From: Phytoseiulus persimilis
Lineage: Eukaryota; Arthropoda; Arachnida; Mesostigmata; Phytoseiidae
Assembly: GCA_037576195.1 (NCBI GenBank)
Contig: CM075104.1
Span: 4,408,775 to 4,472,774 of the forward strand
DNA length: 64,000 nucleotides
Direction of reading: 5' to 3'
The translations under genes and the position numbers were made by a program. Numbering within the stretch: position 1 is the first letter of the stretch; the number at the start of each line of letters is the position of its first letter. The notes beneath the pieces are model-generated. The model made no database searches. It saw only the letters and a list, made by a program, of their open reading frames with translations, and had not been told where the DNA came from. Shown in pieces: positions 12,301 through 22,572 of the stretch.

Positions 12301-12559
12301 ACTCTCTCGGTGCGGTTCTGTCGGACCGCTCCAACGCCGTCGCGCTCAGATGCCGTGAAGGAAAATACCACAAACGGCGTCAACCCGGGGCTGCTGAACC
12401 GACGCGCCAATTCAGCACACCTCGGAGCTCGAAACAATTGAGCCGATTCGGAGGATAGAAAATGCATCACAACCTTTTATCCACCAGCTGCTTCGATCAG
12501 GCCTCGAACTCTGTGCTCGACGATCCGAGGAGGCAGCCAGCGTTAAGCGGCGAGTTTTC

Positions 12560-15131
12560 ATGCGCATGAGGTCGCGATCCATCGAGAGAAACATGCGTAT
12601 GCTTGAAATAGAGAGCTCACAAGGCTCCAGCCCCTGGGAGGGATTTTCCATAAACTCGATACAACACTGCGGCCGCGTGTACGAGTGTCACGATATCGGT
12701 CGCTACGATGACGTATATTTGCAGATGGTTCGTTCGAAGTCTCGAGGCGCTCGAGTCCGGAAACTTCGTCCGCGACACGCTCCGCAGCCGGAAGTTGAGG
12801 AGAGCTTTGCGTATAGCGGGCCGATCCCGAGCCTCGATTTCGATTGCATCGTTTTAGCGGAAATGTGAGTCAGCTTCCTCCCCGTTACAGTGCAGGTGCC
12901 CGATAGAATTTCGAGCTGCGAGAAAATCCTTAAGGGCAAGCCTGAGCGTCGATGTTGGGAGAAGTGGAGATTTTCGGATAAGCGAATTTTCACCTTGTCA
13001 GAATCGAAGATGTCTATCCCATGCGCGATCTATGGCCCGAAAAACCAGCTCCCGGGACGGAAAGTCTCTGCAGGAAGCAGGACGTGTATGTTGTGGAATT
13101 GGCCAGGAACATCGCGATAGCGTCAATCAAAGAAGCACGAAGAAGAAATCTGCCGAATGGGAATGCAGAGGAGGAACCTGCGATTTGGAACGTGAGTTTG
13201 TCGCTGTTTTCGCCGAAACATCATGTCGGCTGGACCCAGTCAATCAGTTACAGTGGCTCCTGAAATTTCAGGTCCTGACCGAGGACAACTACCCTAGGGA
13301 AGCGATATATCGCCGCAGATTGAGAAAGAACGATGGAACGCCATATGAGCTCTACCAGTTCCTTAAGAGCCTCTCTAGACACAAGAGTCCCAAACAGACT
13401 GCAACCGTGGAACCCAAACTCGCGACCGAGGTGAGGGAGCCAGAACATTCCCTTGTCCCGAAAGCGAGCGATGCACGACAGCTGTTCCCGACGTTCCAGG
13501 CTTCGACGGAGGGCTCCGGTCCGAGGATGCCACGAGCTCACGAAAGGGCCTTCGATCTCAGCGGGATGTCGAATGATTTTTACCATTCCTTGACGAGGAT
13601 TCCCGGCGGTCCTGAGCTGCAGCTCACGGCCGCTCCGGAGAAAGCTGTCGATGTTTACGCAAGTTCTCTCCCAATCCTACCTCGTTCCGAGCTATTGCTC
13701 GTCTCGGAGAGACGGCTCGTTGATGCGGAGATACGAAGCTACGCTCTCACCTTGGTCCTCGAACAGACCGTGCTTCGGTATTTGCGGTATGTCCAACGTT
13801 ACTGCAGCACGAATCGTGTGCCCGTAGCTCCTGAAAGAGAGGGCACTGCTGTCAGCGAGCGCTGCAACGATATTCTGCGGAACTTCGCAAGGAGCATTCG
13901 CCGGTATGCAGAAACTTTCGAAGGGCCGTTAATTTTGCGCGGGAGGCCCAGAGAAGCTGACAAACGCCGGTGGGCAACAAGTGCAAGACGGAGAGCTATT
14001 TGCAGTTCACTCGCCATAGTTGTGAAACCGCACAAGAAAGCTCACAGACGGCGCGGAAATCCGAAAGCGACGATTTCCAAAGACCCTCGGTACAACGAGA
14101 GGTCCTCAAGACAAACGGACTCCGCGAATGCCGCGGGCTGTGGTGTCACGAGATTGGACTGCTTCTTTGGAGGGAAGCGTCTGTCTGCTGGAGGATGACC
14201 AAGGACTGCACGGAAATTGGAAGAAGTGGCAACGAGACTAAAAGCTGCGGTGCTCGACGCCATCGTGCGTGGAGTCGATTGGTTTTATGATGTCACAGCC
14301 AGAGCAAGAGAGCGCAAAGCTGAAACAATACGCCGCAAATCTGAAGCAGAACGAGGACGGGCCATCAGGGTGGAGCTCCTCAAATCCATCGACCACTACA
14401 CGACTGTCGTACGCAATTCCGAACGGGGCAAAAAAGGGAAGAACCCCGACGAAGAGCCGGAAACCTTCGAGGAATGGCACAAAACTGCCACAGAGCAGCG
14501 GGATGCTGTCATAGAGTACCTCATTAAAATCGTTGACAAGTACAGAAGAGCTGCCGCTTGGCCCAGGACACCTGACCAGCGGCGAAGAGCTGCAAGGGAA
14601 CAGCAAGACGTCGCTGGCACATTCCTGCGCGAGGGCTGCCTGCTCGCACTTTCACAGCTCAAAACTCATGTATGGCTCCAGAGTCAGCGCGCGACTTCTG
14701 GAAAACAGTCCAACACTGGTGTCGAAGGGACTCGAACGCCTGGAGAACAACCCATGTCCGCCGAGGAACGTGCGTCAGGAGGTCAACCCGCGGCGAGTTG
14801 CGAAGTCACTGCTGGGACTCGTGGCGAGTTATGCGATAGCAGGCTCAGAGCCGACCAAGAAGTGTCTGAGTCTCCCGCTCGATCGACTTAGAATATCGAA
14901 AATCTGCAACAGAAGTCTCCGGCTCAGCTCAAAATTATTCTCAAACACGAATGCAGGTCCATCGTGGCGACGTCTGCATTCTGTAGTCAGGCTACGGGCT
15001 CTCAAGTCCAAACCCAACACGAGCCTAAGGTTCACGACCAGCTTTGCCATTGTTTGGAAGAGATTTCCCCAGAACTCTTCCATTCGACGGTCTTAGGAAG
15101 TCAGGGTCTGGGATCTACGAAGAATTTCTTG
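12560..15131 (+). CDS. Multi-exon gene of unknown function
   Basis: Three exons join cleanly. Exon a is 12560-12864 (ATG at 12560; GTGAGT donor; phase 2). Exon b is 13002-13191 (190 nt; GTGAGT donor; phase 0). Exon c starts at 13272 after ATTTCAG and stays open to TGA 14196-14198. The same frame reopens to 14891 and again to 15131 after a TAG that is itself preceded by an acceptor-like context, so two more short introns are likely; an AG|GTCCTC donor near 14100 would fit the first. The predicted protein is roughly 700-800 aa and rich in Arg, Lys and Glu, with helical stretches in the C-terminal half (14217-14700). There is no signal peptide or membrane span, and I recognise no domain. More than 300 stop-free codons in exon c argue that it is real. 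It could also be two genes. Confidence 0.55.
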
Positions 15132-16119
15132 TAGAGCCTTACATGCGCTCATTCCACCGGTTGCCCAGTAGTTGTACCTCAGTGATCGACACTGTTCTTG
15201 AAGGAAAAATGTGAGTTCCTGTGAATTCTTCAGATCATGTTCGATATCCTCTGTTCTTATAGTCCGAGTTCGACGGAATCCGTTCCCGTCGGGCTGCCCC
15301 GAGTTCACTTCAGTTGAATGTCAAGCAGTACTCTGTTGGAGGCGGTTCGGAAGGTTGGCAGACCAACTTTTCGGCCTGAGCATTTGTGAGTCGCCTTCTG
15401 ATTGGCCTCGATGTCGAAAAACGCGGGTTACTCGACGGGTGTTGTCACCTGATTCACCGGCATAACTTGTGCAATGTCATCCCCTGTTTTCATCGAAAAG
15501 TGGAGCGTGTTGAACTGTCGCATAGTTAACCGTACGTGTCCGGAGCTGATGCTCCTTGCGACTGGCAAGGTATGGGACATTTCCATTTGCAAACCTGGTG
15601 GTAACACTCACTCTGCAGATACTCTGTGTTATCGTCTCATTTTCGTCATTCTCAATCGAGTGACCCGACTGTCCAATTTGTTCCAATAAAGGTAGATTTA
15701 TTATAGCCATCTGTCTCGAACTTTTCAGGAGTCTTCTTGCTCGGTTTATTTCTACATATAGGCTGTTCATGTATCTATGAACCTCTAACAGTTTCAGTAT
15801 AGTTACAATGCATCTTATCGATGTCCTACTACGGTGCATAGACTTTGGAACAGGAGACGTTCATTATTTCAACAAAACGTATCATTATATCTATAATACT
15901 ACGACTTGGTTCAATCTCCACGGTACCTACAAGTTTTATGCGCATGAGAATGATTGATTGAACGAAATATTATATTGTTGCAGGAATCGTCTCGGAGAGT
16001 TGCGTTTTTTTTTTGGTTTCCTTCTCCGCCTTTGTCGATCGCTCATACTTCATGACATCAATCTGGTTCACGGTCTATCGCAGTCCAATGCAATAACCGA
16101 CGCTCCGTGATCAGACTCT
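15132..16119. other. Intergenic, AT-richer than the rest
   Basis: No gene seen. It lies between the 3' end of the unknown plus-strand gene and the 3' end of minus-strand CoREST. Base composition drops toward A/T between about 15,650 and 16,010. A minus-strand AATAAA (15,697-15,702) could be the CoREST polyadenylation signal, giving a 3' UTR of about 420 nt. Confidence 0.4.
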
Positions 16120-18707
16120 TCAAGAAAGTTTGCTGATTTTAGCAGGAGATGGAGATCCCGGCGAGTTCGCGGCTTTGATTCCCGGGGAAGCGCTGCGAGA
16201 AGTTGTCTCTACTTTGGGAACGTCACGTTCGCTTTCCGGTTTCTCATTGGTTCGAGGCGAAATCCCGTTCTCTGCCTCCCATTCGGAAAGAACATTGTCG
16301 AGCTTGTAGCGATCTCTATAATGAGAAACGACGCATGGTCAGAATGGATTCCGGACTCCGACGCCATAACTGATCCTGCCGCACAAGAATCACAGCATCA
16401 GCCACGAGTCGCCTCAATCGGCCTCTGATTACCTTTGATTCGCGTAGAAACTCTTCACGTGGGTCTCGGTTTTGTTACCGATGACCTCAGCGATTGCTTT
16501 GAAGTCCACCCCGTATTTGCGAATGCCTTGAACTGCCAAGAGCATTTCATCGTTCGTCCATCGAGGGTTGGTCTTCCCATTGGTCTCTGGGGGTCGTAAG
16601 TGATCGATTCCGCGAGCGGTTTCGTCTTTCAGCTTAGAAATATCGGCTTTGTTCAGCTGAACCTGGAAAGGGGACGAAACTTAATATCATACAACAAACT
16701 AAAGACGAATGTGGAACGCATCTGATGTATCCAACCGATTGCTCACCTGACGCTTCAAGGAGCACAGCTCCGAGTCAAGGCCTTTGAGGATGGCATCCCC
16801 CTGCCCCGCGGGACCAGACGCGATGCTCATCAAGTCCTGGTAGTTCAGATACATGCCCTTAGGAGGCTTTTTCTGCTTCTTGAGGTCAGCTCCGGTGACT
16901 CCGTTCCCTCCACCGAGCCCAACAATGTGCTTCGAGAGTCCCCCGGTCTTCGGGAGCATCCCAGTCTTCTTCCAATGTTGATTACAATTGGAACAGAGGC
17001 TTCCTTTAGGGGAGTTGTGGAGCCCTTGAGGAGCGTTCTGGTTGCAGTTGCTACAGATGTCTTTATCGTCCACATCTGATTCATTCTCAGTGACGTTCCC
17101 GCTCCCTGTAGGGGAGATTGAAAAAGATCACTCATGTCTCCCTCTCGATGACTGTTCTCGACGAGGTGCAACCAACTGAACGTGAAATGTGGTTGTATTC
17201 AGATATCGAGTGGAGAATTTACCTCCATCCTCGGGCTGCTCGTCGTGTCTCAGTCTCCTGGCTTGTCTGTCCATGAGCGAGACTCTGTTCTTGGTTTTTT
17301 TCCAGGAGTAGTAATATTTGACGAGCGAAGGGATCGATTTGTCGGGGAGCATTTGTCGGATTTTAGCGAAGTTCTTCCCATGGAACTGATATGCTTGCTC
17401 GAAAAGGACCTTGTCCTCAACAGTCCACTCGTCAGGCAGTGGAGTGAAGTTCGGCAAATCGTGGATGGCCTTGTCGATATCGTACGCATGCCAGAATAAC
17501 ATGCCTAGAGCTTGTTCGCCATTGTAACTGAAATCAACGGGAGCGGCACCATTGTTTGAGATGATTTGAACACTCTCCTCACCACAAGAACAACAGCGCG
17601 TCCGAGCCACGTTACGACAGATACTCACCCATATTTCTCTTTAGCTAGACAAATGTAGTCTTCGAGAGAGTTTTCCGACATGGTACTCTCGGGCTTCCAT
17701 ACCAGAAGTGCTTTTTCTGGCATGGCAGCGGGACATGGCTCTGACGAGGATATCAGCTCCGGGCACGTCGCCTGATAGGCGCTGCCGATATGAATAACGT
17801 TCTCTGAAAGCAGAAATACGCAAAGTGACCACCGATTCGATGAGCGTTCAAACTCCGAAGAGGACGACCATTGGGAAGCAGCTCAGGCGGCTCAGTCCCA
17901 TGTTCCTTGTCCCGAGGGTTATCCCAAGAAGCGGCGAGGAATAAAAGTCACTCCCGTAAGGGTTCGCGAGATCTCCACACGAGACTGTCAAAATATGCGG
18001 ATATCTCAGGACAATTGGAGGCGCGACCTCTGTATGTTCGGGAAGGTTCGGGAGCTTCCGGCGCACACGTAGTTGGGGCTCAAGTTCTAATTGGGGGGAA
18101 TTCCTCCATACATGATTGTTCACCGGCGTCTCAGTCCCCCACCTGATATTCAGGTTATATCGTCATACGAGACATCAAAATGAACTTCGAATCGTTAGAA
18201 TAGAATGTAGGACACTGAGACTGCTCGAGTGTTCGATCCCGGCGGGGGTTTTGATCCGAATCGAAAATCCGGTCCCAGTTCCGAGATCAACCCAGAACTA
18301 TCTTCCACTAACTAGCAAGTACTGGAGACGCAGCATTCGGAAGAATCGAGAAATGCCCGCAAATCAGACCGAAACAATGCGTCATGGAACAACCGCCTAG
18401 GATGAAAACACCGGCAGAATAGATCGTAAACACCGCTGAGCCTCCACATGGCCCAAATGTGGGATCTCCAGGAGTACCGCGATGAGGAAAAATGTGGACT
18501 GCGGCGTGAAAACGCGGCGCCGAAACTCTCAACTCTCGCGAAAGGTAGACAGTCGCAACTTCTAGTCACAGCATGAACATCACCGCAACGAAAAGCATAA
18601 TCCTATCTGCATGGAGAAATGAGCTTACCACGCTCTCGTTCATCGTCGTCTGAATCCCCATGGTGGCCGTTGTTGGCAAGAACCATCCTCCGCGCTTGAG
18701 TCTCCAT
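16120..18707 (-). CDS. RCOR: REST corepressor (CoREST), 447 aa, 6 exons
   Basis: Exons in transcript order: 18707-18629, 17803-17629, 17527-17223, 17105-16747, 16662-16433 and 16315-16120. All have GT-AG introns and consistent phases (1,2,1,0,2). CoREST is the scaffold that joins LSD1 (KDM1A) and HDAC1/2 on chromatin. ELM2 spans about residues 28-110 (contains [17 protein letters not shown]). SANT1 spans about 115-165 ([20 protein letters not shown]). The LSD1-binding linker includes KKPPKGMYL, and SANT2 is at about 336-383 ([20 protein letters not shown]). A CxxC-x16-CxxC zinc-binding motif (about residues 203-226) lies between SANT1 and the linker; human RCOR1-3 as I remember them lack it. 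The C-terminus is Ser/Pro-rich and the acidic N-terminus is very short. Confidence 0.93.
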
Positions 18708-20692
18708 CTTATCGTAGATGGGGCAACACTAGGAAAACCTTAAAGACGAGGCACGGCGCCCAACCAGTGACCAGAACCAGCGCTCGCACCGCACTGCAGC
18801 CAGCTCTCTCAAGAAAGCACTCCACAGGCGGCTGGCGCGGCGGAATATCATGTAGCCGGCGATGCGGCCTCGTAGGTTGCCGACAACTAGATCTTTTCCG
18901 AATGTCATACATGGAGGACCAGAGACGCAAACTCACACTCCTGCATCCGAAGAAGCTTAGGTCATCCTGTTGAAGTTTCAGCGTCACCGGAGAACGAGCT
19001 CGGAACTTGACGCCATAATTTTTTTGAAGAAATCGATTCGAGAGCGGTCCGCGTACGGAGCGCCGTCCACGTCGAGCAACGCTTCATAGTTCTGAAAGCC
19101 ATCCGGGAAATGCCGCCGAACGAGCTCATGATGATGAACCGGGGCGAGGTAATTTGGGTAAGCTAGATCCGCGTAGATTCGATGAGATGAGGCTTCAGGC
19201 ATAATGGAATCTCATGAGGACGGTGCTCCGTAGGAATGACCGCATCACCAGCGAAACCGACTTGGGTCTCCACTGGCGGCAACTATCTATCTTTTTGCGC
19301 TCATATTTGATCAAGCAGCAGTCCGCTCCAAAGATGATAGCTCACATCTGAAAGCTTAAAGGCGCAGTGGGAAAGTTCTTTCTCCACTTGATTCATACTC
19401 TGAGTTCAGGGGGATACATTCTGAACTCCGGACTCTTAAGAGAAAACGAGAATCTCAACACGATCGGAAACTCATATGTTCGATTCCCGTTTGAATTCTG
19501 CGGTTTGAGTGACGGGCCCTCGGATGCAACTCCTCGAGATTTTCCATTGACAGGCATTCATTGAGCGAGGAACGTTTCAACTTGGATAGTTGAAAGTGCT
19601 GGAACTCCCAAGGACTTTAACGACGCCTTAGTTCCAATCTGGCGCAATCAACGCTGTACGCCGTCGTGTACGAAATTCCGTGGCTGAAGTTCTTCCAGAC
19701 TGTTGAGTCCTGCGAGGAGCCAGTGGCGGAGCATGTCGGGACATCGCTCAGAGCATGTTGCCCCCGCTGCGTTTCTCTTTCTCATAGCTTTCAGTTTTGA
19801 GTCGAACTCTTCCTCTCCTCTTCGATCCATTGCAAGCTCCGCAGATCCGTGTGATTGAGCAACTCTCTCCAAGATCCCGATCTCGGCGTCCTGGGATTGA
19901 CTATCCTTGGTTCTGGGCAGTGCAAGCGAGCACTGTCATAGCCCTGAAGAGGGGAGGGGCGGGAGACGGGGGGTTCTGATGCCAGGCCACTTCTCGTTGT
20001 GCCTGAGGAAATTGTTCGCGAGACAATGAGGACGGAGAGAGAGAGAGAGCGACGTATGAATGACGCGTGTTCTGCTTTTAACATGACGTAGTACCTGACG
20101 GGTAATTCTTAGAATGTCGTTCACGTTTTTTCAGGTACCAAACCCGTCTATAAATTCCCCTTATTTGTTGAGGATCGGCCTCCCGGTGCCATGTCAGGTT
20201 GAACTGACTTTTCTTCCGACAGGAAAAACTCATTTTATATCGGTCCGGGACGTGATCAACAGGCGGTGATCGTGACTCGAGACGGCGGAACTCGAGACAA
20301 TCATGAGAAACCCACGCCCGGGTTTTGTTGACTTCGGGAATGGGTCTGGGGGGAGCCCGAGAGTCGGGCTGATCCAATAAGTTCATTCGGCCGGGACAAG
20401 GACTTTGAGGTCATGATCCGCCAATGAGAACTTCACAGGTGTAACACTAAGTCGGGTTTTATTCCGCGCCAGTTGTTCTCGTTTGTATGACATGCGGACG
20501 CAAGTGCCCAGCGTGTTCCTCCAATGAAGTTCTCAACAATATCATCGTCTGGTAATCGCAGAGGCGTCTCCAAAACACATGAGGGCACCCCGCAAACTTA
20601 TTTCTTAACCGGCTATCCGGAACGAGGACCCTTCCGACTAACTGAGTGCGCTTGAGAACGCGAAAAATCTCGCGAGCAAAAGGTGCTTCGTA
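18708..20692. other. Intergenic region upstream of CoREST
   Basis: It probably contains the CoREST promoter next to 18,707. A 72-codon minus-strand frame (18984-19202) has a protein-like composition (LAYPNYLAPVHHHELVRRHF) and could be an isolated exon, but no partner exon or family was found. A 102-codon minus frame at 20078-20386 has no motif. A (GA)7 run sits at 20,035-20,048. Confidence 0.35.
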
Positions 20693-21388
20693 TCAAAACT
20701 TCTCGTTCTCCACCAAGAGAACGTGGACATATTTCTCAAGGATGCTCGTCTTATAGAGTTCGGCTGCTTGAGAGGGTAACCGAATCGAAGACGATGAAGA
20801 CAATATCGCGTCTCTCATTTCGCTCTTGTGCTGGCAGGGCATCATTTCTTCGATCGAAGTCCAGAGACCTTCTGGATTCAGTTTGGGACTGGCATCACAT
20901 GCGCTTAGGTTATCGACATGATGCTTGAAATGTCGATAACAGAGACATTCGAATAGTACCAGATGAAACACTCGAAAACTGATCGCGTGCCCGAGGTAGC
21001 TTGTCCTTGAACTCAACATGTCCTCCAAACTGAAATCACAATCGGCCAGACATCGATCTACGAGGTTGACGAGGATTTCACAGCGTAAGAAGTTCGCATC
21101 CGTTGAACACAGCGACTGGAAAGTCTTGTGAAATATGAACATGTTGGAGATACGCAGCGGGTTCAGGGCTTTCAGGCACACGACGTGCCTCTCGAGGGAG
21201 TCTTCTGGATGAGTGAAGTATTCCTCGATGAATTTCAGCGGCTGCTCAGGTTGAGCCAACATGATGTCCATGAGGAGGCGGTTCATAGAATCCTGAATCA
21301 GCTGGCGACGTTTGTTCATTACGGTTGGGGATCTTTTCGGAGAATTGGGAACGCTCCTCGAGTGCAAAGCCTTCCCCGGCGAAGTCAT
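20693..21388 (-). CDS. TPGS1: Probable tubulin polyglutamylase complex subunit 1
   Basis: One exon encodes about 231 aa from an ATG at 21388. The open frame continues upstream to 21625, but that part reads poorly and contains acceptor-like sequence (CCTCAG) just before the ATG, so a spliced 5' leader is possible. The N-terminal part has a short helix followed by MLAQPEQPLKFIEEYF, the pattern I associate with the dimerisation-like region of TPGS1 (a lesser match would be other RIIa-like proteins). The C-terminal half is helical and ends near LYKTSILEKYVHVLLVENE, where TPGS1 has a comparable terminal helix. TPGS1 is a non-catalytic subunit that targets the TTLL1 polyglutamylase to axonemal and neuronal tubulin. 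Assignment rests on remembered similarity, length and domain order. Confidence 0.6.
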   Translation of the reverse strand: MTSPGKALHSRSVPNSPKRSPTVMNKRRQLIQDSMNRLLMDIMLAQPEQPLKFIEEYFTHPEDSLERHVVCLKALNPLRISNMFIFHKTFQSLCSTDANFLRCEILVNLVDRCLADCDFSLEDMLSSRTSYLGHAISFRVFHLVLFECLCYRHFKHHVDNLSACDASPKLNPEGLWTSIEEMMPCQHKSEMRDAILSSSSSIRLPSQAAELYKTSILEKYVHVLLVENEKF

Positions 21389-22572
21389 CGCAGCTGAGGT
21401 TTGCCAACAGACTGAGTTATCCCCGGTCGTTTGATTTTCGCGAAAATGGAACACTCGTCCGGGAGTAGGAAAGCCCTCATAGAGACAACAAACGCCGTCG
21501 TCCTGGAAACGGGAGCGCGAGGTACACTCGAGGGGTTTCCGCGCCAAAATGCTTTTCCGAGGAAGTATTCTTTCGTTTTTCTCCGGACATCTAACGTTCT
21601 CGATCTTGCGCTCGTCGCTCAACATTCTTCCGGAGGCCCGCGAGCTTCCCGCGTCCCCACGAACGCGTCATCGGAGGAATCGATCCGGGAAAAGAGCTCC
21701 AGGTTGTCAAGCTTATTGTCAGACGAGCACGAATTGCCGCGTCCCTGTGTGGGTATTCTTTCTCACAGCCTCTGAGGACATCGAAGCAGTGTTTCAGGGC
21801 CAGCTGTTGCAACGGGACTTGGAACGGGTTCGAGCGTGAGTGAAAGTGGTATCGGAAGGCGGGCATGCGAGGAGAATCTTGTTTGCCTTAGTTTCGCCCG
21901 TACTCAATCAAGTTCGCACTGACGGGCGGTTCCGTGGCCGGCGGCGGTCCCAGGTCTCAATATATTCACGGTTTGTGATTCATGTGTGGAGGAGCCGCCA
22001 TGTCAGCAAAGATCAGCCCATCATTATCGCCATTCAACATTCCGACGACGGAGCAACCACCAAGGCGAAAACATTGCGGGCTCAGGGTGGGAACTCAGCT
22101 GCTCAATGTCTCCACGCGAGTACAGATTCGTACATTTGTTCGTGCCTCGAATTTCAACCTAGACCGATGAAGAGTGCTTGTGGCTCCCCCGCCTAGTCAA
22201 CGAACGCGAGAGTCAACAATGGATGGAATACCTCCTGAGGTAAGCTGTCGGATAGGAATGACATGAGCCTCGCTACAGGTGTCTCGATTTGATTCGAACA
22301 CCACTCGAATCTCAGTGACGAGGAATCTGTGAGCGTGATGCCTTCACAAGCTTCGGAAACGTTCTCGCCCTCGTCGAACGAGGGGCCCTGGTCTGACAAA
22401 ATGCTCGAGAGCCTGATCAAAAGAAGATCCTGGGAAAATGGTGACTGTATAACGGACACTGCCTCTCTCCGCGGTAGCCTTTGCGCGAAACGGTTGTCGT
22501 CAACCGTTCTCGCCCAGAGTTTGGAGGGTGTATGCAATTGCGGGGGCATTCGAACTCATGGTGTTCTGAGTA
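21389..22572. promoter_or_regulatory. Divergent intergenic region TPGS1-like / SOWAH
   Basis: About 1.2 kb separates the minus-strand TPGS1-like start from the first plus-strand SOWAH codon, so both promoters should lie here. Frames on both strands (for example 21840-22196 plus) show no family resemblance. I could not identify TATA or initiator elements with confidence. Confidence 0.35.

Larger units (their letters stand above)
4543..12559. other. 8 kb with little recognisable coding sequence
   Basis: Apart from a weak secreted-protein candidate at 5562-6078, nothing here resembles a known family. Overlapping frames on both strands at 4.76-5.32 kb surround a run of 12 G (5111-5122) in a GC-rich patch that could be promoter-like. 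A 196-codon minus-strand frame at 6241-6831 and a 171-codon plus frame at 8469-8984 show no motif; the latter is largely built of repeats. Repeats at 8522-8646 and 8740-8837 and a hairpin at 9321-9352 are listed separately. Confidence 0.45.

Noticed and set aside
17794-18071. Plus-strand open frame within CoREST intron 1 with protein-like composition (contains [15 protein letters not shown])
   Set aside because: It has no start codon near its beginning and no splice partner, and it overlaps an intron on the other strand. Length (about 90 codons) is compatible with chance.
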